In this document: piece by piece, positions 11,294 through 22,430 of the stretch
How the letters are laid out: every line of letters starts with the position of its first letter
How positions within the stretch are numbered: the stretch's first letter is position 1
Origin: Laburnicola sp. R22_1
Taxonomy: Eukaryota > Ascomycota > Dothideomycetes > Pleosporales > Didymosphaeriaceae
Assembly (NCBI GenBank): GCA_014281115.1
Contig: JACONQ010000011.1
Span: forward strand, 1,612,001-1,676,000
Reading direction: 5' to 3'
Length of the DNA: 64,000 nucleotides
Notes under the pieces: model-generated
What the model was told of the DNA's origin: nothing
Seen by the model: the letters and a program-made list of their open reading frames with translations, nothing else
Database searches by the model: none
Position numbers and translations under genes: made by a program

Positions 11294-11355
11294 CTTCCAC
11301 CTCCGTCAAGCATTCTGTCGCCACAAGCCTCCGCCGTCCGTCTTGCGTCGCAATC

Positions 11356-12759
11356 ATGAAGACCCAACTCCCTCTTTTCTCCGTCCTTCTCTCCATCATC
11401 CCCGGCCTCTGTGCTCAAAACCAAACCACGTGCGATGCCGCCTGTCAGGCTGCCTTCCAGGCCGCCCTCGCCCAAGACCAATCCACCCGGCTATCGCAAG
11501 ACGTGACGCTCGATCCGTTCTGGAGCACACCTGCCAATGCCTCGGGCGCGCAACCCGGCGCCCTCCTCCGCTGGGATCCCGTACCGCGCGACACGGTGAA
11601 CGTAAACTACACCATTCCATCCGGCCTCTCCCTTGCGCGGATGCTCTACATGACCGAAGACATTGATCGCTCTCCGATTCCGGCCAGCGCCTTCGTGCTG
11701 CTGCCCTACGTAAACATCAATGCCCCTTCCAATGCTACCGGGCCCACGCCCTTCAACACGCTCGTCTGGGCCCACGGGACCGCTGGCCGCGCCCGCGAAT
11801 GCGCACCCGCGAACCAGAAAGGCCTATACTACGACTGGCAGGGTCCCTTTGCGCTCGCACAGGCAGGCTATGCTGTAATTGGACCAGACTATGCCGGCCA
11901 GGGGAGCGATATTCCCCAGGGCTTCATGTACGAGGCGGGCTATCTGCACGCCGCGGATGCGGCGTATGCCCTCATTGCCGCCCGCAAAGTCATCGGGGAC
12001 ATGTTGTCGGAGGAGTGGGTGGTGGTCGGCCACAGCGAAGGCGGCCTCACAGCATGGCGGACAAACGAGCGCCTGGCTATGCCCGAGCAGGAATCGCTTC
12101 TCGCGGCAGGAACGTTCCTCGGCGCCGTGGCCAACTCACCCGCGCTCCGCCCGCTCGATCTGATTCCGGAGTCGATCCGCCGCGCCAACGGTGGCCCTCT
12201 CGGCGACGCCGTATCCGTCTTCTTCATGCAGTCGCTCGCACTGCTCTTCCCAGAGGACGTCAAGCTGGAGGACTACTTGACCGACACGGCGCTGGGCCGG
12301 CTCGATCTCGCCGACCAGGGCTGCCTGCAGGTCGGGCGTGCGCTCTTCGCCGACCTGACCGCCGACCAGCTATTCCGGAACACGAGCTGGCTCGACCTGC
12401 CCGCCGTCGTGGACTGGCAGAAGCGATACAACGGCGCGGGAACGCATGCGCTAGCCGCGCCCATGCTCGTCGTCCAAGGCGTCGACGACATTTTGACTTA
12501 CGCGAACAACACCGAGGCCGATTTCAAGAAGACGTGCGCCGCGTTCGAGGACACGAGCGCAGAGCTGCTGTTGTATCCTGAGATTGACCACAACACGGCT
12601 ACCTTGGTGGCGCAGCCCGACTACCTGAAGTGGATCAAGGAGCGATTCGACCATGTGGCCGTGTCCAAGGGCTGTTCCACCACGACGTTGATGCCAGCGA
12701 CGTCCAACTTCAAGACGTTTGGGTCCTTCTATTCGGGTATCAATGTACCCAAGCTATAA
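11356..12759 (+). CDS. Secreted alpha/beta-hydrolase, LIP-type lipase
   Basis: Intact intronless frame of 467 residues. ATG 11356 is preferred over upstream in-frame starts because it places a signal peptide (MKTQLPLFSVLLSIIPGLCA, then QNQTT) at the N terminus. Fold landmarks: oxyanion-hole-type WAHGTAG (138-144), nucleophile elbow GHSEGG with Ser227, acid candidate Asp377 in VVQGVDD, and His412 in EIDHNTA. A Cys pair (26, 30) follows the mature start. N-glycosylation sequons occur at about residues 22, 61, 84, 126, 342 and 384. These features fit the fungal secretory lipase (LIP) family, whose members hydrolyse acyl esters outside the cell; length is typical. Substrate is not predictable. 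Codon use is GC-rich and free of RIP. It is the only undamaged host gene here, on a 3-4 kb island between transposon blocks. Confidence 0.88.
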   Translation: MKTQLPLFSVLLSIIPGLCAQNQTTCDAACQAAFQAALAQDQSTRLSQDVTLDPFWSTPANASGAQPGALLRWDPVPRDTVNVNYTIPSGLSLARMLYMTEDIDRSPIPASAFVLLPYVNINAPSNATGPTPFNTLVWAHGTAGRARECAPANQKGLYYDWQGPFALAQAGYAVIGPDYAGQGSDIPQGFMYEAGYLHAADAAYALIAARKVIGDMLSEEWVVVGHSEGGLTAWRTNERLAMPEQESLLAAGTFLGAVANSPALRPLDLIPESIRRANGGPLGDAVSVFFMQSLALLFPEDVKLEDYLTDTALGRLDLADQGCLQVGRALFADLTADQLFRNTSWLDLPAVVDWQKRYNGAGTHALAAPMLVVQGVDDILTYANNTEADFKKTCAAFEDTSAELLLYPEIDHNTATLVAQPDYLKWIKERFDHVAVSKGCSTTTLMPATSNFKTFGSFYSGINVPKL

Positions 12760-12794
12760 CGACTGCGGATGAGGATAGTGCTGCCTTTCTAGTC

Positions 12795-12874
12795 GAATGG
12801 AATTATCTTTTGTAATGCTTGAAATGGAATTATCTTTTGCAATGCTTGAAATGGAATTATCTTTTGTAATGCTT
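12795..12874 (+). repeat. Three tandem 27-bp repeats in the lipase 3' region
   Basis: Units at 12795-12820, 12821-12847 and 12848-12874 share gaaatggaattatcttttg and aatgctt. The first unit lacks one base and the middle one has C for T. They begin 36 bp after the stop codon and so probably lie in the 3' UTR. Confidence 0.9.
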
Positions 12875-13073
12875 GTACATGATCTAATGATGATACCTTG
12901 GAGAAGGAATAGTGTGCGCATTCACGCTTGGTAATTTGTGCACAACAAGTCGCCGTCCCATTACCCAGCTACTTACTGTTAGACTTACTGGCCGCTCGAA
13001 AACCATCGGTGAACGCGCGCGAACTCTTCGATCCAAAGCGTATACCTCTTTTCGCACGTCTTGGTAGCGTTGC

Positions 13074-14011
13074 CATGCCGGAGGTCAAGCTCCGAGCTCT
13101 CACCATCGCCGGATTTGCAGTCACCCTCTACTGTATTATACAAGGTGCCCAGCCATTTCCGTAAAAACCGGACATTAGAGCTCTAAGACCAATTTTGCAT
13201 ATCAGTGTGGTTCTGGACTAGGTGGGAACTCTTGAGAGATGTAGAAAGTTCAACGAGTGGATGGCTATCAATTTCTAGCATGGTGTCAGCGTAAGGTATA
13301 TCATCAACTATGATGAAGACTTGCTCTCTATAATTGACAGATGTGGGCTAAGCTTCAAACCACTTTTTCCCTCGCTGCCCGGGTTAACATCTTCGGTAGA
13401 GTTGCACATCGCTGGCTCACCACTTGCGCCCCCATGAATGCGACGAGATTTCTTCGTACCCAGGAAGACTCCTCAGGCAATATGTACTGCAGCTATTCTT
13501 TAGGAAATATTCCCGGTCTCTTCCCTGCCAGCTACCCACAGAATTTGTCCTTCTCCTACAACAACCGTACCATTTTAGACGACATTAGCTATCAATTGAC
13601 GTAAGTTCTGCAGTTAAGGTACCAATTGTGCACATCACTAAACTCAACTCACAGTACGTACTCTCCTGATGTTAATGTGACCTGGCTCCCAGATATTCAG
13701 AACATACCAGCTGAGCAGGCAGACATCACTATAGCTTTCATCACTGCCAACACGGTGGTATTCGATGTACCTAGTGAGGACCTCATCTTCCGTGCTACGA
13801 AACCGGAAGTTCGTACACAAGGAAGCGACGACCGAACTTTCTATTTGCCAGACAATCTAGTAGCGGAAGTCGGCTGCGTAGACCAACATCAATTTTGTCA
13901 ACCATCCACGTCGCAATGTTCAACCCCTGGCGAATCAGCACACTAGTATGGAAGTCGACCGAGGACTTGGCGTTCACTGCCCAACAGGTAGCTATTGTGC
14001 GCTACATCTAA
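13074..14011 (+). pseudogene. Fungal multi-pass membrane protein gene, decayed, with one intron
   Basis: A hydrophobic start (MPEVKLRALTIAGFAVTLYC, then II) at 13074 is separated by a disrupted stretch from an ectodomain-like exon (13341-13600, with RVNIFGRVAHRWLTTCAPMN and NMYCSYSLGNIPGLFPASYP). A canonical intron 13601-13654 (gtaagt to cacag, 54 bp) joins it in phase to SPDVNVTWLPDIQNIPAEQA, then DITIAFITANTVVFDVPSED, then VAEVGCVDQHQFCQPSTSQC. The Cys-rich GCVDQxQFC motif and the order of segments recall a large uncharacterised fungal membrane-protein family with an LGC(x)QFC ectodomain (recognition from memory, moderate certainty). After Cys-Ser-Thr-Pro-Gly the frame ends at TAG 13944. 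A one-base shift restores SEDLAFTAQQ-like sequence, the expected next segment. The gene then stops abruptly at AT-rich repeat DNA near 14011. Confidence 0.6.
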
Positions 14012-14145
14012 AACGCTATTAAAAATCTTTATTTAATAGTGCCGCTTATTATAGCTAAGCTCTACTCTCCTAGTAATAGTTATATATAGTAACGCTATAA
14101 GCTACACTAATTACTTTTAATTACTTATTATAGTTACTTCTTTTT

Positions 14146-14820
14146 CTTCCCGAGGGTCAATCTGTGATGTTACGTAATCCTAGGCTAGCTGTTTAACTAA
14201 CCACTATATCATATAATTAATAATTTCTTTAATAATATTTTTTGCTGCAATAATAACAATAATAATTATAATAGTAACTAACCTAACTATTTTATCTAAC
14301 TCTCTTTCTATAGTAGATCTCCCCTCGTAACTAGTAAGCTGTGCTGCTAGGTTGTAAGCGTGACAACTAAACTATAGTTAAGCGTCCTATTACCTACACT
14401 ACTTCTATAGTTGTAACTCTATAGTCTACTATAGCTTTCTAATAGTTTACTAGTTAAGAAATAATATATAACTTAGTTATACTAAATAGTCTTTTTTATT
14501 ATTACCTTTTTACGCCTTTTTTTAATTACTAAGTAGGGGGCTTTGCTTTTTTATTATATTATTTAAGATAAAAGCCTTTATTATCCTACTTCTAAATAGA
14601 TAAAATAACGCTACACATACTAAATAGTAAACTATTTATTAACTACTATTACAACTATTACTATATAAAAAGTTAATAATAAAATTATTATTATTATATA
14701 TATATTTTATTACTACTACTATATACTAAATACTAGGTTTTAGTACTTTTTATTTTACTTCTCTTTATATATAGTATAGACTTAACCTTAGTTAGAATCT
14801 CTATATAATAAAGATCTTTA
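14146..14820 (-). mobile_element. X element, internally deleted, with nested B (X2)
   Basis: Same orientation as X1 and flanked by an exact 16-bp duplication atagttacttcttttt (14130-14145 and 14821-14836). It lacks the central roughly 730 bp of X1. B3 (14491-14616) is inserted in it. X2 itself landed at the edge of B4. Confidence 0.8.
14491..14616 (-). mobile_element. B element nested in X2 (B3)
   Basis: 126 bp, exact 12-bp duplication atactaaatagt (14479-14490 and 14617-14628). X1 has the uninterrupted counterpart at about 9360. Confidence 0.85.
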
Positions 14821-14836
14821 ATAGTTACTTCTTTTT

Positions 14837-14961
14837 TATAATTTACCTTTTTTATACTCTTTTTAATTACTAAGTAGAGGGCTCTAGTTTTTTATTATAT
14901 TATTTAAAATAAAAGCCTTTGCTATGTTACTTCTAGATAGTTAATTTAATACTACACAGAC
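14837..14961 (-). mobile_element. B element (B4)
   Basis: B unit whose own duplication attatagttact is seen at about 14127-14138 and 14962-14973, outside X2. It therefore predates X2. 14974-15254 is TpA-rich sequence with nothing recognisable. Confidence 0.65.
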
Positions 14962-15264
14962 ATTATAGTTACTCAAGCGCTATTTTTATAGCTAAATTTA
15001 AAATAGTAATAAACACTAAGTTATTAGCTTTTATTATATTATTTATTATATTTTTATTATTATTACTTTTTAAAGTAAAAGTTATATTAGTATTAAACTT
15101 ATTAATACTATAGTTAAAATAAATATAATATTATTTTATTTAGTAATAATAATAGTTATAGGTATTAGTTATAAAGTAGTATTAGTAGTTATTATTATAA
15201 TTAGTATTAGTACTATAAGCTATATAAGGTAAAGTCTATAAATTAATTAATATTATAGTAGCTA

Positions 15265-15384
15265 CGTAATTACCTATTTTACGCTCTTTTTTAATTACTA
15301 AGTAGGGGCTCTGCTTTTCTTATTATGTTATTTAAGATAAAAGCCTTTATTATTCTACTTCTAGATAGATTTAATTAACGTCAC
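15265..15384 (-). mobile_element. B element (B5)
   Basis: 120 bp, exact 10-bp duplication atagtagcta (15255-15264 and 15385-15394). It is followed by a (TA)n microsatellite at about 15408-15434 and a partial B copy at about 15505-15560. Confidence 0.75.
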
Positions 15385-15403
15385 ATAGTAGCTATAAGTA
15401 ATA

Positions 15404-15436
<33 letters not shown>

Positions 15437-16540
15437 AAATTTAGTAAAACTATTATTTTTATTAGTAATAAAGATATATAATAAGTATTTTATACTAATA
15501 AGGTTCTTTTTTTATTACCTTTATATACCTTTTTTAATTACTAAGTAAAGGGCTCTATAATAGTCCTGTGTTAGTCTTTCTACTAAGCACACCTTATTAT
15601 CTTTTTTTACACTCTATTTTTTTCTATTTGCGCCTTTTACCTTCTTAAAGGCGCCTTTTCTAGTTAGTATTAGTGTAAAAAGTAGATAAATAGATAAGAA
15701 GATAATTAAGTTAGTATTATTAAACTAGTTGGTTAATTTTAATAAACTGGCTACCTAGCAATCTATATACAAAATAATTTGGACTAATAAACACTTAGCT
15801 TTATATAGTTTAATTATGCCTTTAACTTTTATATATACTAGTATTTTAAACTAGTATTTAAACTATTATTATATACTAGTGTTTTATATATAATAGTATT
15901 TTATATACAAGCTATTATTTTATATACAAACTAGTGTTTTATATACAAACTAGTGTTTTATATATAAACTAGTATTTTATATACAAACTAGTGTTTTATA
16001 TATAAGTTATTATTTTATATATAAACTTTTATTTTACTATTGCTTAGTTATAACGTTTATATCTTTTTTTAGAATAATTTATTACTTCTTAGTTTATTAT
16101 ACGCGAATATATTTTTATATTATAAAATAAGTCATTTTATATATTATATTTTATTTTTAGTAATATTTAATTTAATATATATAATATTGCCTTGTTTAGT
16201 ATATTATTTTTAATACTTTTTAGCAATTACTCAAAATTATTAAAGCGCTTAATTGCAATAAGTTATTAAAAGTTATTAATTTAGAAAAATTAATTACGAG
16301 CTTATTTATATTATAATAACGTATTTTATAATATTTATTAGGTTAGTTTTATATTATTTTTTGTTTTTAGTTTTAAGTAATTTAATATATATAATATTAA
16401 ATTTCTTATAATTATCTTTTAGTAAACTTTTTATACGTTACTTAAAGTTAACTTTGGCTTTAATTGCAACTTATTATCAAAACAACTATTTTAGTTATTT
16501 TAGATAGCTTATAGTTCTTTATCTATTTATCTTTTATTAT

Positions 16541-17700
16541 GTGTAGCATTAAATTAACTACCTAGAGGTAGCATAATAAAGGCTTTTATCTTAAATAACA
16601 TAACAAAAAAGTAGAGCCCCCTACTTGGTAATTAAAAAAGAGCGTAAAAAAGGTAATTACAAAAAAAAGCGCGTTTAAACTACTAAGTAAGCTTAGTAGT
16701 CTTAGCGCGCATAACTCCTATATGCAAAGTTAATTTACAAAGAGGCCATAGTTAGAACTTTAGAGGAGGGATAAAAGGCTTTAGCGTAGCCACGCTATAA
16801 GTCCTATCTATTCTTTACTATCCTAACTATTACAAACCGCTATCTAGATTATTGTAAATAATATAAGTTAATATTTAGTATTTACTATATTAATAGGTAT
16901 ATACTACTATACTTATAGTAGTAGAATAAGAGTAATATATACTAGATACACTATCGCTCTATTACCACATTAAGGTTATTTTTAATAAATCTTCTCCTAT
17001 TACTATCTCTCTACACCCTACTATCTATTTAGACATTAACATTACTTCTAAAAAGTACTTACTATTACTAAAAAGTATACGCTAAAGATTCGCGCTACTA
17101 CTATTAAAGAGGCTATTAAAGTAACTATGCTAGAGTTCTATTCTATCTATTAGATACTTATCTAGCGCGAGGGGCGGGTATACTTAACTATCTATAAGGT
17201 AGTCCTAGTATACTAGTTAGGTTAATAGCTTATCTAGTTTGTAAAGGACTATAAGGTTAAATTTTCACTTTAGTAGATACAATTACTTTTTATTAGTAAT
17301 AGAATCTAGTAGAGGATATAAAAGGAGAATAATAAGGTCTTTATTAATAAGCTCTAGTGTGGCAAGAGCATTGTGTAAATCCGTAAGATTCTCCTAGTTG
17401 TTATTACTATTAAGTTAGCTTATCTAGCGCACAAGCGTAAATAACTAATAATAATAATAGTAATAAGCCAGGTGTGCTATATACACTATAAGTAAACCTT
17501 ATATAGATTAGAAGCTTATAGGATATAGGTAAGGTGTAAGTAAGTTTAAAGTTCGAACTATTGTTGCGTTATTAGATGTTTAAGATTAGTTTTTAATTAG
17601 AATTAGGTACTATACATAGTATATAATAACCTTCTATCTCAATCTACTTTAACCTAAAATTAAAAAAAAAGGTTAAAAAAGGTGTTCGACAAGCCGACGT
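16541..17700 (+). mobile_element. E element: B module plus body, inside the Copia 3' LTR (E1)
   Basis: 1160 bp, exact 11-bp duplication tcttttattat (16530-16540 and 17701-17711), so B module and body were inserted as one unit. The first 125 bp are a B unit ending in a run of A. The body continues gcgcgtttaaac and gcttagtagtcttagcgcgc, and the far end is gtgttcgacaagccgacg. One plus frame reads protein-like with TAG at Gln positions (ATTIKEAIKVTMLEFYSIY, DYKVKFSL, FINKL, GKSIVQIRKILLVVITIKLA). Family not recognised. Confidence 0.75.
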
Positions 17701-20216
17701 TCTTTTATTATAATAGCGAAATTCTAATATGTTATTTTATTATTTATTTTACTTACTAATATAGTTTTAACACGTCCCCGTAAGTAATATATACTTTATT
17801 TAGAATATTTTGCTTATTACTATTATAGTTTTAATCCTTTTTTATTTTATTTTATTTTATATTAAGATTTTAAAATATATAGTTATAGATATTATTATTA
17901 AGGGCTTTTGTTAATAAATTTGCTAGTTGTTCTTTTATAGGTATATAGTCAAGATTTATTATTTTTTCTTGTATTTTTTCTCTTACGTAGTAATATTATA
18001 TATTAATATATTTAGTTTTACTATAATGTTTAGGATTAAATGCTAAATTAATAGTAGGTTTATTATCAGAGAATGTAAAGAAATTAGGAGTTTTTATATT
18101 TAATAGTTTATTAATTTCTAATTATTTATATATATTTATTAAATAGGTGTATTCTTTTATAGCTTCTTTTAGAGCCATATATTTAGCTTTACATATTAGT
18201 AAAGTAGTTAATTTTTGTAGTTTACTAGCCTAACTAATAGGCGTTATATTAAAGGTAAATAACTAGTAGTGCTTTTTCTAGTTATTAGATCGCCGCTCCA
18301 GTTAGCGTCTATATATCTAATTAAGTTAGGATTATTATTATTATTAAAGTATAGGCCTAAGTTTGTTATTTTATTTAAATATTTAAATATTCTATTAATA
18401 GTAGTATTGTGTTATTTATTAGAATTTAATATATGTCTAGCGTAATTATATACACTAAATACTATATCTAGTCTTGTATAAGTTATTAGATAGATTAAAC
18501 TACCTATATATTATTGATATAAATTAATTTCTTCTAAAGAAGCTTATTTAGTATTTTTATTTAGTTTAATTCCTAGATCGCTAGGCGAATGAATTGGATT
18601 TAGATTTAGATTATTATATTTTTAAGCATATTATTAATATATTTAGTTTGTTTTAAATAAAGTGTTTTTTCTTTTCTATTTCTAATAATTTTCATACCTA
18701 GAAAGTAGCTAGCTTTCCCTAGGTCACTAACTTCTAGTAATGTATTTTACTTAGTTTTTAATATAGTAATAGTTTCTAGACTTTTACTAATTACTAGTAT
18801 ATCGTCTATATAGACAATTAGAAAGACTTTTTCTTTTAAATTAGTTATTTTATTAGTAAAAATCCTTATTTAGTAAAGATAGAATAAAAATCTAGTTGTT
18901 GTAATTTATCTTTTAAGTATAGATACCATACTCTAGGAGCTTGTTTTAGGCCATATAAAGATTTATTTAATTTACAGACTTTATGTCTAAATTTATTAAA
19001 ACTAATAGGTTATTCGATATAGATTTTAGAATCTATAGGGGCATGTAAAAAGGCGTTTTTAATATCTAATTATTGTATTTCAAGATCTAAAAAATAGGAA
19101 AAAAATAATAATAGCCTTATAATTTTAATTCTTACTATATTAGCAAAGGTTTCTAGATAATCTAAGCTATAAATTTGACTATAAACTTTTACTACCCATC
19201 GGGCTTTATATTTTAATAGATTATTATTATATCTATTTTAATTTTAAAAACCCAACGACCTTTTAAAGATTTTCTATTATTAGGTAAGTCTACTATTTCC
19301 TAAGTATTTTAATTATTTAGTTGACTAATTTCTAGCTCCATGGCTTTTAGCTAATTATCTTTATCTTTACTATTTATAGCTTCTTTATAGCTAGTTAGTT
19401 TATTACTTTTAGTTATTAATAAGGCTAGTTTATTTATTAACTCATTTGAGTTTTCTAAAGTTATTCATTTAAAGTTTTGCCTTGTATTACAGGTATTAGA
19501 AATAATTCTTTTATTATTATTATTAATAGTAGTATTATTAAGTAGTATATCTAGACTTAATTCGCGAGAGCTTATATTATTCTCGTTATTATTCTCGTTA
19601 TTACTCTCGTTATTATTCTCGTTATTACTCTCGTTATTATTTAAATCTAGATTTTCAGAATCTGTAGTTTGCTCTATATTATTATTATTATTATTATTAT
19701 TTAGGTTATTACCTAGGTATATATTATTATTACTATTAAATAGTATATTAACTTCTTTATTAGAGTCGTTATTAAAGTTATAAAAGTAATTTTTAAGAAT
19801 TTTAACATCTCTAGTATATACTAGTATATTATCTTTTAGATCTAATATTTTATAATTATAGTTATCATAATCTACTAGAATGCCTATTTTAGCTTTAGGC
19901 TCTAGTTTAGTTAATTGTTATTTAACTAAGTAGTAACTTAGTAAGCCCCAGATTTTAATATTATTATAGCTAGGTTTCTTTTTATAAAGTTCTTTATTTA
20001 GGCTTATAAAATTTAAATTACTATGTAGTGTAATATTATATATATATACTGCATTTTTCATAGTGTATTGTTAGTAACTAGTTGGCAAATTACTATAAAA
20101 TAATAAGCTTTTAGCTGTTTCTATTATAGTTCTATTTATTCTTTTAATTAAACCATTTTGTTCGGGTGTATATAGCGGATTAAATTAGTAAATAATACCG
20201 TTTTGTTTATTAAATA

Positions 20217-22430
20217 ACAAATTCTATTAGTAGCCCGAATAGATTAGTCCGCCGGATAGTTTTTGCTAAGACTACAACACTTTACTATAAATCATAATAT
20301 CTTAATAACACAACGCGCTATTATCTAATTAAGAAGGCAGAATTAAGCTTGCCCTTCACGCCTATTAGAATAAGCAAATTTTAAGCCTGCGACGCGCTGC
20401 TGCAGCATATAATATCCCAAAGTCTATACTAAGCAATTAAATTAACGGAATCACCGCCTAAGCAGATACACAATTAGGCATGGCAAAGCTCACTACAACT
20501 AAAGAGCAGACGCTTATATAGTATATTCTTAACCTAGATTCGCAAGGATTTGCACTCTAACTAGGTAAGGTGAAAGATATAGCCAACAAACTACTAGCTG
20601 CGCGGCATAGAGACCCTATAAGATAATACTAGGCTTAGCGCTTTGTAAAGCGCGTACCTAAGCTTAAAATGGCTTTTAATCGAGCGAAGGACTAATAGAG
20701 AATATAATAGAAAGACCTAGAGGTTATAAACGCGTAATTTTAGCTCGTAGAGGACACAAAAGCTAAGTATAAAGTGTAGGATAAAGATATCTATAACTTT
20801 AATAAGATAGGCTTCTAGATAAAAGTTATTAGCTTAATAAAGGTTATAACTAGTTTAGAAAGACGTTCTTAACCTACGCTTATTTAGCTAGGCAACCACA
20901 AGTAAGTTATAGTAATTTAGAGTATTTGCGCTACTAGGTATATTACCCCGCCCTTTATTATCTATAAAGGGCGAGTCTATATCTTAGCGTAGTATAAGGA
21001 GACTAGTATCCCCTACAATTAGAAGCTCTTAGTCTCTAAGACTAGCTAGACTAATAGCGAGCTTAGAGTCGCGTAGTTAAAGCACTTTAACGCGTATACA
21101 AGGTCGCGCATAGTAGAGTTATAGAGGTTACTTATTCTAAACAGCTATAAGAGCTACTACTCCTAGGATTTTAAGGATTATTGCCTAAAATAGAAGATTC
21201 TAACACTCTGTATGCTAGCGCACTTATCTTATATCCTCTAGCCGCTTAATGTGGTCTATTTCGCGCCACTAAAGCTGAAGTACTCCTAGCGCGTGCGGGA
21301 CTTAGCGCACTGACGCGTCTTTTATATTAATAAAGAGGGCTTTCTACTAGCCTTTCGCAACGCGTTTTTTAATATATTTATACTAGAAAACTATAAGAAA
21401 GCCTTTAAGGCCTTTAGGCTTATTCCTTTAGATGTGTTAGTAGTGGTAGATCGTCTTAATGTGCGTATTTACACTCCACCTTAGGGTACCCCACTAGATA
21501 CACTATGGCAAGCCAGGACCCTAAGCAATACCCTTATGTTTAAATCCTAGTTAAAGCTTGTACGCGACTCTTTTATTTAGTCTCTACCTAATACTAAATT
21601 AAGTTACTCACAGCTTATAAAAGGTGCTAAACTTATACTCTACTATAGTGTACTTTAAGAGACTCATATTAAGGAACTTAAGGAGCAAATTAAGGTTCTA
21701 ACAAAGCGAAAAACGCGTAAAAGAAAGCGCATTTAGAAAGGTGGGATGCTAGGCTTTGCTTAGAAAGCAGATTTAGAAGTAGAAAGCCCTTCTATTAGGG
21801 TGAAGTTGTTGAAAAGGGCGCGAGGTAGTAGTGAGGGAGAGGCAGGTCCCTTAACACAACGCCGCTATAGGAGGTGCAGAGAGCCTAGGCACAACGCAAG
21901 GACCTATTAGATAGATAAAGAGATAGAGAAGGAGTTAGATGTTACCCTTAGCGGCTTATTTTTAGATAGTGTTAATAGTAAATTAGAGTGATTTTATTAT
22001 AGGTTACTATAAGGCCAAAAATAACGAGTTAACTTTATCTTGCAATAGTACGCACTTAGTAACTAAAAATTAGATAAAGTACTACTTAAGATATAGTATA
22101 CTTTACTGCGAATCATAATGAGTATACTATATATTGCCTACGTATAGTATAGTAGATACTATATTGTATATTATAGGGAGTCTTGTTATAAGTTCGTACT
22201 GCCAAGAAAGACTCCTTAGCTTTGCGCGGCTGCTACAGCCGCGTAAAGAGGCTGCACAATATAAAAAGTAGATTAAATAGTAACTTAGTATATTATAAGT
22301 TATAGTAGGTTATTATGAGTTACCATAAAGTAACGTTAGTGGTATTCTATAATAAGTTATAAGGGACCTCGAAGTTGTCAAGAAAAACTATCCGGCGGAC
22401 TAATCTGTCCGGGCTACTAATAGAATATGT
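20217..22430 (+). mobile_element. Fot1/pogo-type DNA transposon nested in Copia integrase
   Basis: 2214 bp with inverted repeats of about 48 bp (20217-20264 and 22383-22430; core agtagcccggacagattagt and ccgccggatagttttt). TA target duplication at 20215-20216 and 22431-22432. Removing the element plus one TA joins the Copia integrase frame exactly (ANSNFT then LFNKQNG), which fixes the boundaries. Confidence 0.93.
20480..21991 (+). pseudogene. Fot1/pogo transposase, RIP-inactivated
   Basis: ATG 20480 and TGA 21989 lie in the same frame 503 codons apart with no frameshift. All interruptions are TAG/TAA at Gln or Trp positions. N-terminal CENP-B-like helix-turn-helix: MAKLTTTKEQTLI, YILNLDSQGFAL, KVKDIANKLLAARHRDPIR, RFVKRVPKLK. 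DDE core: YNFNKIGF, ITPPFIIYKG, LLILNSYKS and ILQPLNVVYFAPLK. The catalytic Asp expected in YNFDE, in ILDGHxSH and in QPLDV is Asn in each case, each explained by one G-to-A change. C-terminal basic stretch at 21700-21900. Dead DNA transposase of typical length. Confidence 0.9.

Noticed and set aside
10244..11399. Overlapping 87-124-codon frames upstream of the lipase
   Set aside because: Mutually overlapping on both strands, with no start context or domain; better explained as GC-rich noncoding DNA.
11396..12654. Long antisense and alternate-frame ORFs across the lipase gene
   Set aside because: They are shadows of a GC-rich coding sequence; only the plus frame has signal peptide, GHSEGG and His motif.
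15408..15434. Possible origin or regulatory AT tract
   Set aside because: Simple (TA)n microsatellite next to a B element tail; also seen at 61360-61385.
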